DNA of 64,000 nucleotides from Heterostelium album PN500 (taxonomy: Eukaryota; Evosea; Eumycetozoa; Acytosteliales; Acytosteliaceae), in the NCBI RefSeq assembly GCF_000004825.1, contig NW_008805075.1:63788-127787 (forward strand). Direction: 5' to 3'. Numbering within the stretch: position 1 is the first letter of the stretch; each line of letters starts with the position of its first letter. Shown here piece by piece: positions 1-10,662 of the stretch. The translations under genes were made by a program, and so were the position numbers. Under the pieces are notes generated by a model. It was not told the DNA's origin and made no database searches. It worked only from the letters and a program-made list of their open reading frames with translations.

Positions 1-768
1 TTATTATATAACTTTTTACTTGTTAAACTAAAGCATATTGAATCTAAAACTGTCAGTTCTTTGAAACTTAATATTTTAGATAGCAACAGATATGGTAAAT
101 CTTGAATGTTATAATTTATGTACATCTAAATTCTATTAAATCAAAAAAATAAAAATGATCTTTAATTTTTTAAACACAAAAAAAAAAAGAAATTGTATTT
201 CTAGTTCATCTCATCTAAATAAGCAACAGGACTTAGCTTTAGTCTTTATCCCGAGACCGCGGTAAATCTATGATCGAATGGTATAAACACATTCGAAACA
301 TTTAAATTTGTAAAAAAAAAATCAACCTTCTTTTCATTTTCAATAGAAGCAATCAATTTCATCTTTATCAATACCAAAAAAAAATCAAAAAGTTTGTTCC
401 AATGTATGATTTTTTCCAATCATCAATTTATACTAATTTTTTTAGAGGTTTGAAAACAACCAAAACAAATTTTACAGATTCTCACTAAACTTAGTTTAAG
501 CCCCCTCAAAAAAATAAAAATAAAGTGAAAGCATTAAGTTTGGCGATGGTTGTTGTCAAACCTCTGAAAAAAAAGGATAACTTGATTGCCCAAAAAAACC
601 AAACATCAGAACAACCTTTTTGATTTTTTTAGTTTTTTTAAAATAAAATAATATTCATAGTAATTCTTCAAAAATATCTTTACACCCTTATTCAAGTTTA
701 TTATTGATCACTTAATACTTATATTTGTACATTTAAGTAAAAATCACAAACACTTCTTTCATTCAAAA
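1..768. other. AT-rich upstream region
   Basis: No gene is seen here. The stretch is AT-rich with long A and T runs. From about position 558 it resembles the 2039-2261 region, so it is the promoter of the gene that starts at 769 and its duplicated partner. A short GC-rich patch near 250-262 has no recognisable function. Confidence 0.6.
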
Positions 769-1060
769 ATGATTCATTCTATTTCTTTTATTTTATTTTT
801 ATTGTTTTCATTGTTTTTGTTGATGAGAATAGATTCGACAGGTGCTCAACCAACAATACTTTCTTGTGCTGAAGTCAACTTCACATCTATTAGTCTTACC
901 AGTGGTAAATATCTTCAACAATATTATATGGATAGATCACATCTTATAAATGCTATGTTAAAATGTTCTGGTAACGATTATTATGTCTTGGAGTCTCAAT
1001 CCGAACTATATCCTGGTCAATACAATATTTCTATTCTCAATGCTGAAGTAAGTATTGTTT
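558..1060 (+). repeat. direct duplication, copy 1 (promoter + exon 1)
   Basis: This segment matches 2039-2560. Exon 1 (769-1047) differs from 2262-2540 at only 6 of 279 positions, while the upstream parts align but are clearly more diverged. The similarity fades just inside intron 1. Copy 1 keeps the GTAAGT donor. Confidence 0.85.
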
Positions 1061-1877
1061 TCTCAAATAACATAAAAATTTCATTTCTAATACTTAAAAC
1101 ATTAATTGTCAATTTTATAGACAGGCGGATTTACCCCCAAAGCAAGTTTTTATATTCCTGAACAACCAAGGATTATTTGGCAATCCAACAGTATAGATCT
1201 TCAAAATGGATTGGCATTTGCAACATACTGTCCTTCTAATACATCATATCTCTCAATTTTCAATATGAATACTGAAACTGTGTAAGTTGAAATCGAAGTA
1301 CAATCAACAAGCAAAATTGATTTCAAATTATTAACAACCATCAATTCTCTATATCACAACTTGAAACAGTGAAACGATAGAATCATCAAGTTATTGTCAA
1401 TTGTATGCTTTAGGAGCCTATGATTCAGCGAATCAATTGTATTATCTTTATGGTTTTAATACCGGAACGCTTAAAGCTTTATCATTTGGAGTATATTCGA
1501 TGATTACCAAGAGTTTCACTTATCACGATATTCCATTCGAGATGCAACATTGGTCATATGTCCAATCAGTATTTGTTTATCAATCAACTGTTTATGTTGG
1601 TCTCTTCCAAAATTCTTATTATCAGCTTATTACAGTTGACTGTGATACAAAGACCACACGTAGTATTTTCAAAGCTGATTATTTCCCATTCGAGCAGTAT
1701 ACCCTAGATTTTGTTTTCGATTCCAATGGATATATTGTGATTATTGCAAAAAATCCACCTAATTATTCGATTTTCACAATCGATCTTCAAACAGAACAAT
1801 ACACTAACCACACAATTCCAAACATCGCAGCAGAACTCGCTGTCAATTTCGAAAGCAATAGTTGTTGTGCTCAATAA
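769..1877 (+). CDS. secreted protein of unknown function (three exons)
   Basis: The exons are 769-1047, 1121-1281 and 1370-1877, joined by GTAAGT introns, giving 315 residues. Residues 1-26 form a clear signal peptide: a hydrophobic run rich in Phe and Leu, ending near STGA/Q. The rest looks extracellular, with several N-glycosylation sequons (NFTS, NISI, NTSY), few Cys, and alternating Tyr/Phe-rich strands that would suit a beta-propeller-like fold; that fold is only a guess. No catalytic motif is visible and I do not recognise the family. The signal-peptide exon and the promoter are duplicated 1.5 kb downstream, in front of a helicase fragment. The first ATG is chosen because it begins the signal peptide and follows a conserved upstream block. 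Confidence 0.8.
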
Positions 1878-2261
1878 TATCATGAATTTGTCTATTTAAA
1901 TAAAAATTTATCAGAATCAAAAGAAAATTAAGCAAAAAAAAATTTAATAAAAATACAATTTTGAATTAGAGTATTCCGGGATTTACATTGACTTTGAGGG
2001 TTAATAGTGTAAGTGAATTAGAGAAAATGGTTTTTTCTAAACCGCTGAAAAAAAGGATAAGTTGATGATCATGACCCGAAAAATCAAACATCGGAACAAG
2101 CTTTTGCGATGTTTTTTGGTTTTTTTCTAAAATTTAACAAATTTAATAAAAAAATACTTAGTAATTTTCAAAAATAGCTTTACTCTTTATATAAGTTTAT
2201 TATTCATCTTTTGAATTTGTATTTATACAATTAAAAATCAAAAACACACTTTCATTCAAAA
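1878..2261. other. intergenic region with duplicated promoter
   Basis: This region holds the 3' flank of the secreted-protein gene, followed from about 2039 by the second copy of its upstream sequence. There is no separate coding sequence. Confidence 0.6.
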
Positions 2262-2560
2262 ATGATTCATTCTATTTCTTTTATTTTATTTTTATTGTTT
2301 TCATTGTTTTTGTTGATGAGAATAGATTCGACAGGTGCTCAACCAACAATACTTTCTTGTGCTGAGGTCAACTTCACATCGATTAGTCTTACCAGTGGTA
2401 AATATCTTCAACAATATTATACGGAGAAATCACATCTTATAAATGCTATGTTAAAATGTTCTGGTAACGATTATTATGTCTTGGAGTCTCAATCCGAACT
2501 ATATCCTGGTCAATACAATATTTCTATTCTCAATGATGAAGTATCGTTTTATCAAACAAT
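2039..2560 (+). repeat. direct duplication, copy 2 (promoter + exon 1)
   Basis: This is the second copy of the 558-1060 segment. Exon 1 is about 98% identical. The donor of the former intron reads GTATCG instead of GTAAGT. Because that splice site is lost, the reading frame stays open and runs into the helicase ORF whose own ATG is at 2610. Confidence 0.85.
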
Positions 2561-3547
2561 AACAAACAAATTTCTTCATTTAGATAAGGTTATTTTGATA
2601 AACTTTGAGATGGCTACACAGTCACAAAATTCATTCACAATGGCATCATCTTCATCTCTATTTAAACCGATTAATAACTTTAATGCTAGTCCAAAGAAAT
2701 TGAACCCTCTTATGTCAACCATCAATAACCATAGTATCAATGTTATGAATAACAAAAATAATTATAATAATAATAATAATAATACAGTTCAAAACAACAA
2801 CTATAATAATAACAATAATAGCAATAACAATGATGTAATCGACTTTCAACAGAGAATAATGATACCTATCAATTTAGAGTTTAAATTAATCAATGAAACA
2901 GAGTTCTCTTGTATCGATCCAAAGAATGAAGCAATCAAGAGGATATTCTTACAGATAGAAGGAGCAAAACGTATGTACACATATTGGTGATAAAGTGATG
3001 ATTGGGTTACTTACTGACTTTCTTGCTTTTGAATGATTATATCAATTTAGAATTTGATGAGAATTGGTGGGTAATACCGGTGTTACAACATAATAAATTT
3101 TGTGAGATGCTAATGAGGACTGGGGGTGTAAAAGTTAAACCATTGCCTCGACATATATTATTGGCATTCTCACAACCACCGAAACTAGTACAACCCGACT
3201 ACTCAAGACTGCCAGCCAATCTATTGAATACACTGTTACCCTTCCAACGAAAGGGTATCGAGTTTGGAATATCAAGAGATGGAAACTGTATTATTGGTGA
3301 TGAAATGGGTCTTGGAAAGACAATACAGGCAATCGGATTATCATATTACTACAGGAGCGAATGGCCGCTGCTCATTATCACTCCATCCTCTCTTCGCATG
3401 GTGTGGGCGGAGCAACTCGAGAAGTTCCTACCCGGTGTCTTCAAGAATGGCGATATCAATCTGGTTATGAATGGACGTTGTGGATTGAATGGTCTGGTCA
3501 ATATCATCAGCTACGATCTGGTGCGGTATTTATATTTTTTATTTTAA
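2262..3547 (+). pseudogene. SMARCAL1-like annealing-helicase 5' fragment, in-frame behind a copied signal-peptide exon
   Basis: The likely original start is ATG 2610 (MATQSQ). Exon 2610-2970 joins exon 3051 onward in frame across a GTATGT...TTTAG intron. Residues about 85-145 match the HARP domain of SMARCAL1 (for example FDENWWVIPV). The Snf2 start follows, with LLPFQRKGIEF, the Walker A motif GDEMGLGKTIQA and motif Ia LIITPSSL. The family normally continues for several hundred residues with the DEAH box and helicase motifs IV-VI, but here the similarity stops at NIISYDLV near 3520 and nothing downstream continues it. The ORF is also open upstream to 2262, where it starts with the copied signal peptide. 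It is most likely a truncated duplicate and inactive; a real short exon followed by a missing gene body (assembly join) is the alternative. Known family members remodel stalled forks in the nucleus. Confidence 0.75.
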
Positions 3548-3760
3548 AAAGAAGGAAAATAAAAAATATCGCGATATAAAAATTTACGCGGAAAGTAAAA
3601 TTTTCACTTTGTTAAATAACTTTATACCAGTGTAGCTTAATTACTGTTACGGGTGTACCTACTTAACCAGACATACTTAAAACCAAACTCTCAAAGAATC
3701 TTTGATCTTTTTGTCGTCCCCTCAATATAGTTATACATTTATTTAGAAGAAAATCGATCA

Positions 3761-4738
3761 ATGACTCGAGCTCGACCACATTTAAGTTTGTCAGTAAAGG
3801 AAGATACTTTGAAAGTCAATAGCTTCATCGATAATATAGTTAGAGGTACATTCGATATCGTGGTCAAAGATTATGATCCAAACACACCAGATGATTTTCA
3901 ATTGGTTGTTTGGCTTAAGATTAATCAGATGACCAATGAACAAAAGATATTCGAAGTAAAGTTACTGTTTATCGATAAAGAAATAACAAGACTAAAGGTA
4001 AATGTGCCATTCATTGCACCGCTCACCGATGACAATATCATACGTTTAGTTGTCAAGAGTGATAAACTATTCATTAAATACGATATTTATTTATATCGAG
4101 ACCAAGTCGATGGTTTGCTAAAGATTGAATCGTATTGTTCTAAATTGGCGAGATTACAATCCAAGGTCGGTTTTGGAGCTTACATATACCGAAATGATAT
4201 TGAATCGGACTATAGTCGTTGGATTGCCCTTGATAGCTATTCAATAGAGAGTCACATTCAAAGATACAATAGTCATAGTTGTAGCTATGGTGAAAACAAT
4301 ATGATTTCTCATAGTTTCGCTTCAGGAGAAAAGTCTTACATACCAAGTTTAGAAGATTTTGCAGAGGTTATATGTCACTTAGCTTTGAAGATGAATGGCG
4401 TTAGCGTTGGTGTATCATATCTCGACCAGAATGGTGATCGCAAAGAAATCAATGTGCTTGGTAATGAAATTGGTGATTTCGATACACATCAAATGTTGGA
4501 TATTCTCAAATTAGGATTTGAACATTGGTTCGATTTGGTTAATCATGATGATGATTCATCATTAGAAGTGTCTAGACTGAATTATGTTTTAGATACTCGT
4601 CAGTTTACAGTCAACAGTAGTCATAGTTCCAACGCATTCAATGCGATACCGATTTCTTTATCTTTTCAACATATAATCGATAAATATCTTTTGGAAGAAA
4701 TGGAGCTATGGTTCAAAAAAAAGAAAGATCAACTATAA
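3761..4738 (+). CDS. hypothetical protein, 325 aa
   Basis: This is a single uninterrupted ORF of normal host codon use, preceded by AT-rich leader. I do not recognise the family. There is no signal peptide or membrane segment. The sequence is hydrophilic with mixed strands and helices; the C-terminal third carries an Asp-rich patch (HDDDS) and ends in a Lys-rich tail (FKKKKDQL). It lies just after the broken helicase and is convergent with the CoA-hydrolase gene, 54 bp from its stop. No functional inference is justified. The upstream limit is the first in-frame Met; a short 5' exon cannot be excluded. Confidence 0.75.
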   Translation: MTRARPHLSLSVKEDTLKVNSFIDNIVRGTFDIVVKDYDPNTPDDFQLVVWLKINQMTNEQKIFEVKLLFIDKEITRLKVNVPFIAPLTDDNIIRLVVKSDKLFIKYDIYLYRDQVDGLLKIESYCSKLARLQSKVGFGAYIYRNDIESDYSRWIALDSYSIESHIQRYNSHSCSYGENNMISHSFASGEKSYIPSLEDFAEVICHLALKMNGVSVGVSYLDQNGDRKEINVLGNEIGDFDTHQMLDILKLGFEHWFDLVNHDDDSSLEVSRLNYVLDTRQFTVNSSHSSNAFNAIPISLSFQHIIDKYLLEEMELWFKKKKDQL

Positions 4739-4792
4739 TAAACAAAACAAATATTTAAAATTTAAACTTTTCTTTATTTATTTTTGTGATTA

Positions 4793-6412
4793 TTACCAAC
4801 TATCAATTCTCATTGTACCTTTTTCATTGAGGTTGGTATGCATTTTGAAACATTTATCTATTTGGTGTGGCTCGTGTGCACTGCCATTCTTTAGACATAT
4901 CTCTTGTGATGATTTAAAGTAATCCATAAGGATCGGTTTGTAAACTGGGTGTGCACAGTTTTCAATGATGGAGACTGCTCGCTCAGTTGGCGAGAGACCA
5001 CGAAGATCTGCCAGACCTTGTTCGGTTACATAGATATCGACGTCATGTTCAGTGTGATCGACGTGTGTACAGAAAGGAACGATTGTTGATACACCGAGTG
5101 GATCGGTCTTTGATGGACGAACCGATGGTGCATGCATAATAGCAAGCTTTGAGTTTCTATTGAATTCACCACTTCCACCGATTCCATTCAACATTCTGCT
5201 ACCGGCAACACAAGTCGAGTTGGCATGTCCATAGATATCAAATTCGACGGGTGTGTTCATTGAAATTACACCGAGACGACGAATCATCTCTGCCGAGTTG
5301 GAAATTGATTGATTTCTCAAGACAAACTTGGTACTGTAACTCTTCCAATTGTTGAATAGACGATTGAATCCAGACTGTGAGAAACGAATCGATGTGGTAG
5401 AAGCGAAATTCAGCTTTCCACTCTCAAAGAAATCCAAGAAGGTATCTTGGATCACTTCAGTCCAAACATTGATATTATCGAACGGACCATTGTGAATACC
5501 ACCAATGACTGCATTTGCAATGTTTCCTATTCCTGATTGCAGAGGCAGCAAATTCTTTGGAAGGAATCCTTTGCTGATTTCACGCTTGAGGAACTCGACA
5601 ATGTGATTGGCAATCGATTTCGATACGGCATCGGCAGGCACTGAAGCTGGAGTGGAATCTGGAAGTTGTGATTCTATGATTGCAACTATCTTCTCTGGAT
5701 CACAAGGAATCGCTGGATATCCAATACGATCATCTACTCTTGTGATTTGGAATGGTTTGGTGTGGGGAGGTTGATCGATACTCACGATATCGTGTACTCC
5801 ACGGTAGGACGGCATCGAGGTATTGAGCTCCACAATGATTTTATCTGCCATTTGGATGAGTTCCGGAGCGATTCCAACAGAGGCACCCGGAATGATCCAT
5901 CCTTGTTCCGTAATCTCGGTTGCTTCGATAATTACAATATCCATACTGTTGCCACCCTTGGGTTTATTCATTGTGTAGTAACCATAGGTGATGTCGTTGG
6001 CAAACGTACTGAGATGACCATCGGCGAATTTGATTCTTCCACTGTTGATTCCCTTCTGGATATTCTTTCCGACTTGATGTGGATAGCGACGAGAAATCAT
6101 ATCGAGTGCTGCCCAACGATCCTCTGTTTCCTGACCGGTCGAGGCACCGACAAACAAATTGAATTTCATCTTGCCCTGCAGCTCATTTTGCTCCACGTGA
6201 TTGGCCAGGGCAATCGGAATAACCTTTGGATAGTTGGTTCCAGCAAAACCTGACCAACCTAAATACTGTCCATTCTGGAACAACGGTATAATGTCATCCA
6301 AGTCATTTACAATCTTTCTATGCAAACTCTTTCTACCGATCCTACTTTTCAAAACAGAATTTTTACCTGTATTTATAAAGTTATTCATCATATTTATTTG
6401 ACTATTCTTCAT
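4793..6412 (-). CDS. ach1: acetyl-CoA hydrolase / CoA-transferase (ACH1/Cat1 family)
   Basis: This is a single exon of 539 residues, the usual length for fungal and protist Ach1. The family transfers CoA between acetate and succinyl-CoA and can hydrolyse acetyl-CoA, mostly in mitochondria; the basic, Asn-rich first 35 residues would suit a targeting peptide. Family hallmarks are [12 protein letters not shown] near the start, [17 protein letters not shown], the WTEVIQD segment whose Glu (about residue 319) aligns with the catalytic glutamate of AarC-type CoA-transferases, [13 protein letters not shown], the Gly-rich loop GIGGSGEF, and [14 protein letters not shown] near the C-terminus. All parts appear intact. 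A CA-rich stretch lies about 200-240 bp upstream of the start. Confidence 0.95.
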   Translation of the reverse strand: MKNSQINMMNNFINTGKNSVLKSRIGRKSLHRKIVNDLDDIIPLFQNGQYLGWSGFAGTNYPKVIPIALANHVEQNELQGKMKFNLFVGASTGQETEDRWAALDMISRRYPHQVGKNIQKGINSGRIKFADGHLSTFANDITYGYYTMNKPKGGNSMDIVIIEATEITEQGWIIPGASVGIAPELIQMADKIIVELNTSMPSYRGVHDIVSIDQPPHTKPFQITRVDDRIGYPAIPCDPEKIVAIIESQLPDSTPASVPADAVSKSIANHIVEFLKREISKGFLPKNLLPLQSGIGNIANAVIGGIHNGPFDNINVWTEVIQDTFLDFFESGKLNFASTTSIRFSQSGFNRLFNNWKSYSTKFVLRNQSISNSAEMIRRLGVISMNTPVEFDIYGHANSTCVAGSRMLNGIGGSGEFNRNSKLAIMHAPSVRPSKTDPLGVSTIVPFCTHVDHTEHDVDIYVTEQGLADLRGLSPTERAVSIIENCAHPVYKPILMDYFKSSQEICLKNGSAHEPHQIDKCFKMHTNLNEKGTMRIDSW

Positions 6413-6987
6413 TTTTTATCTGTATGTATTATATATTATTATTAGATATATTTTTTAAAATAAGATATAAAATAAATAAAAATAGATTATATTGATTTGT
6501 TTTTTTTTTTTATTTCATTAATGATTTGTTAAAAAGATAATGCAATGAAATTGAATAAAAATAATAAAAAAATTAATTTGAAGATAAAATATTTTATTTG
6601 TGGGTGCTGTGTTTTGTGAAGAGTGATTTGAGTGTGTGTGGGTTGGGTATTTAAATTTTCTTTGTAAATTTTTAGTGGTTTTGATGCCAGTAAAATTTTC
6701 ATTCACTTGTTTGGCGAATCAAACAGGTTTACCATAAACAGATCAAATTTTCATCTTTCGAATCTTGCCCAAACCGTCCAGTTTTTGGGATTTTTTGGTC
6801 AAAAAACAACAAGTGTAAAATTTTTAAGCCATAGATGTCTATTTTGGGTTTTCAAATTTTCAGATTTTTTTACGATTATTTGTAAACAATTAAATATAAA
6901 CCAATCTTCATCATTTATTACACAAAAAAAAATAATACGTTTTTTATTTTTATTTTTATTTTATTAATTTTTTTTTTTCATTTTTCT
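6413..6987. other. intergenic region upstream of the CoA-hydrolase gene
   Basis: AT-rich, with long T runs. Two short ORFs on opposite strands (6518-6706 and 6707-6967) have low-complexity, Phe/Asn-biased products and are not supported as genes. The only structured part is the CA/GT-rich block at 6613-6656. Confidence 0.5.
6613..6656 (-). promoter_or_regulatory. candidate CA-rich element and TATA-like box
   Basis: Read on the minus strand, toward the CoA-hydrolase gene, the block is ATTTAAATACCCAACCCACA followed by more CA repeats. CA-rich elements of this kind bind G-box/GBF-type and related factors in Dictyostelium. Position (about 200-240 bp upstream) and composition are the only evidence. 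Confidence 0.3.
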
Positions 6988-9900
6988 TTAAATTGTACAA
7001 TATTGTTTAATAAGTTGAGAGGCCAATTCCGGATTGTCTTCTTTATAAATAAGTGATAGGTTAAAAGCAGCTTCTTGTTTTAGTGTGTAGTCGCTATCTT
7101 CTTCGTCTTTGCAGCCCAGTACTTTCTGATAATAGTCGATTGCCAGATAAAACATACCCAATTGATGTGCTGCTCTACCTAAATTATAATATACTTCTTG
7201 AAGTTCTTTATTTTGTCTTATCCTATTTATTTGTTTGTTTAGGTTAGGTTATATTAGATTAGTTTGTCATTTATTCTTATTAATAATAATAATAATATGA
7301 TAATGATTTGTATTATTATAATTACATTTTATATTTATAAAAGAAAGAGAATGCAGTCAATACGATTTTATGTCTATCTGGATTCTTTCTACCTAAAGAT
7401 TGACATAGTATGGTAACACTGATGAGTAGATTGACAAGAGGATCTTCTGGTTGACACTTGAATGCTCTCAGATACTCGAGTAGTGCACTCTTTGCGTTAC
7501 CCGTTGTCTTTTGAGAATTACCAGTGATGATTCTCATTGGTAAACTAGTAGGATTTTCATTTAGTAGCTTTCTTATAAAATCTTTATGTGTAAAGAAGTA
7601 ATCTCCTTTTGACCTATTTTAATAAACCATTAGTATATTTTATATTGTATAAGATCATATTATTATGTGTTATAATTAGCTTACATTAATACAACTTTAT
7701 TAAACAAGTTCCATATTCTATTGCTAAAAGGTTTCTTTGTACAAACATATTTAAAGTGTGAGAATGCCAGTAGCGGTCTCGATACATTGAAGGCGATACC
7801 AACTAACAAGAAGTTGAGTTGATGTGAATAGGCTTGTGTAACAAACCTAATGTTTCTGAGTGCATATCTAAGAAATGTACTGGCTTCATCATATCTATGA
7901 AATAATAATAATACTTTACATGTCTATCAAATAAAATAAAAAGATAAGATTAATAATCAATAAAACTAATAATAAGTATAGTTTTATAACATTACATTTG
8001 TCACTAAAAAGAAGTAATCTTTTTCATCTAATCTCTCGGCGAATGGTTGATTACTACGATGTGATACGTGTCGTATATAACGATCGATTCGTCTTGGAAC
8101 CGATCTCATTGTGAGAGCTCCACCTAGTACCGTCTTTTTCTTCAATCTAACATTGTCACCGGATCCATTCAACAGCGCTCTTGAAATACCTAGAAACTGT
8201 GGATACTTTGAAAGATTCATAAAGTCATCGGCAACCTTGAACAATTCCTTAATATCTTGTTGAGTTGCCTTTAAACGTTTGGATTCTAAATCATTAAGAG
8301 TTGATTCAAACTTTCCTTTTTCACTATCTACAACATATATATGTTTAATAATAATAATAAAAATAATAAGTATATACATAATATTATTAAATACAATAAC
8401 TATAATTACCTTCACTTGTATTATTATTATCAGCTTGAGTTAATAATTGTAATGATTTCTCATGATCACCTGTTTCTTTATAGATATCAGATAACAATAG
8501 ACATGCTTCTTTGTTTGTTGGTTCAGCATCGATAACTAATTGTTGTTGTTGTTGTTATTTTATTAAAATAACAATTAGTAAATAAAACATGTAAACAATA
8601 CTTAATATTATATAAAAAATACATACAATCTTGTAGATATTTAATTGCTAATTGGTAGTTATTCAATGCTTTATAAATAGTACCTAGTTTTAACCAAATA
8701 AATTCATATTCCAACTATATATATATATTATGTATTGCTTTGTTAGTTCAACATTTATGATTGTATAAATAACATTGTTAGTTACATTTTCAGCTTTGTT
8801 CAATAGTTCGAGGAATAGAGGAAGTGCTTTCTCATGGTGATCCAACTCGATGAGTCGTGAACCTAGTTTGTAATAGATATCGGGGATATCGTTGACAGGA
8901 TGCTTGGTAATCTCTTTGATGCAGATGTTTGCCATGGTCGGATCGTTTATCTCGATGTACGCAATGGCAGCACTATACACCAAGTCCGGTGCAATATCGA
9001 GATTATTGGGAAACAGTGCTCTCACCTTTTGAAAAGCGGTGATAGTCTTGTCAAAGTATCGCGCACGATTGTAGAGCTCCAGAATCAAATTGAAAGAATC
9101 CAAATCCAAATCGTAGAAATCGGCACGCGATCGTTGCAGCTCTTTGTTGATGATCGACTCCATCAGTGATACCGCTTCGTCGAGCTTGTCCATCGCAGTG
9201 AGCACCTGCACCAACTGCTGTGTAACATTCGAATCTTGTGGACGCATCTCATGTAGATATCGAAATCCGATCAACGCCAACTTGTAGTTCTTCTCCGACT
9301 CGTACACCTGTGAGAGACTGTACAACGATTCCAAATCATCTTTATCCAACTTCAACACTCGCTTATAGCATTTAATTGCACGTTTATAATCTCCTAATTG
9401 CCTAACATTGTTTAATTAGTTAGTTAGTTAGCTAGCTAGTTAGTTAATCTTCGAAATCTATAATAATTAGATTATTGATCACATTGTTATTTACTTTGAT
9501 AGATCAGCACATCTTTTCCAAAGATCCGGTAAATTCTCACCGATTTCAGCGGCAATATAAAGGAAATCACATTCTCCATATGGATCACCTTCATCTTTCT
9601 TGATCAGTGACATCATAGTGTAGGTACGCGGGTATCTTGGAGAAACACGAATCACCTCTTGGAAAGTAAGAAACGCTTCTTTCAACTCTCCATTCGTATA
9701 TTGATTCATACCACGTGAAATCAAATCTTTTGTTTCTTTTGGTAATCTTGATAACTATGGCGAGAGAATATAAAGATTAGTAATTTATAACAATATATAT
9801 ATATATATATATATGTTAATATTGTACTTACATCTCTTGATCTTGCACTTGTTCTAACTTGTTTCTTCTTTTGATCAGCATCAGCATCACCACCACTACC

Positions 9901-10407
9901 ACCAGCTGATGACGATTTCGATTTCTTTGAATTGGCAGCTTTCGATAGTTTTGATATTCTATCGATATCAAACTGTTCATCTTCTTTGTTTAATATTTTA
10001 TCTTGTTTCTGTTGTGATAGATTCTTAAACTGTGAGAGAGTGGAATCTAGTTTTTTGGCAGAGGTTGCTGTTGCTGTTGTCGTTGTGGTGGTAGAGGGAG
10101 TGGATGTTGTTGGTTCTTCATTGTCATCATTATCATCGTCATCTTCTAGTTCACTGTCATCATCAGTAAAACTATCATCATCGTCATCATCTTCAGTTTC
10201 ATCATCTTCATTGATGACATCTTCCAAATCCATCATCTGCTCTTGAAAGTTGGCATTTGGCATCAACGATGAAACATCGATATCGAAATCCAATTTGAAA
10301 CTCTCATCTTCCTCTTGACCATCTCCATCGAAATCACCGACATCACCGGCATCCACCTGCAAATCATCCATGATATCATCTATAAACTCTTTTGCTGAAG
10401 AATCCAT
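6988..10407 (-). CDS. gtf3c3: TFIIIC subunit 3 (GTF3C3 / tau131-like TPR protein)
   Basis: Nine exons join in frame to 919 residues: 10407-9832, 9754-9495, 9401-8786, 8714-8627, 8535-8410, 8327-7996, 7923-7685, 7613-7326 and 7222-6988. The product is the TPR subunit of RNA polymerase III factor TFIIIC, which binds the B block of tRNA genes and recruits TFIIIB. Residues 1-190 are very acidic (long Asp/Glu/Ser runs), as in yeast Tfc4 and human GTF3C3. TPRs follow from about residue 205 (MNQYTNGELKEAFLTFQEVI). The C-terminal part carries the family pattern of a KIVLTAFSFFYKY-like segment, then EVYYNLGRAAHQLGM, and ends QLIKQYCTI, like the human ending. The intron 7923-7996 was chosen because it alone keeps the frame open; exact borders there are inferred. 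Confidence 0.88.
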
Positions 10408-10662
10408 TCTTATTTAACTCTATTATAACAACATATAAATATAAATGAATATAATATATATTTGATTTCAATATTACATTTAAAAAACAAAACAAAAACA
10501 AATGTTATATTATAAGTATAAATTGAACTGACAAATGTTTAATACATATTTTTTTAATTTTTTTAACGGATAGATTTTTAAAAAAATGAGATCATAAAGT
10601 TTAAGAAAACATCATTCGACTACTTTAATAACATCCAATTGAATATATAATTATATGAAATA
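10408..10662. promoter_or_regulatory. divergent promoter region
   Basis: This 255-bp AT-rich spacer lies between the divergently transcribed TFIIIC-subunit and zinc-finger genes and must hold both promoters. No specific element stands out. Confidence 0.5.

Noticed and set aside
5747-6253. 168-codon + ORF
   Set aside because: Antisense to the conserved CoA-hydrolase gene; a shadow.
6707-6967. 86-codon + ORF and the facing minus ORF at 6518
   Set aside because: Low-complexity products in the promoter of the CoA-hydrolase gene, with no motif.
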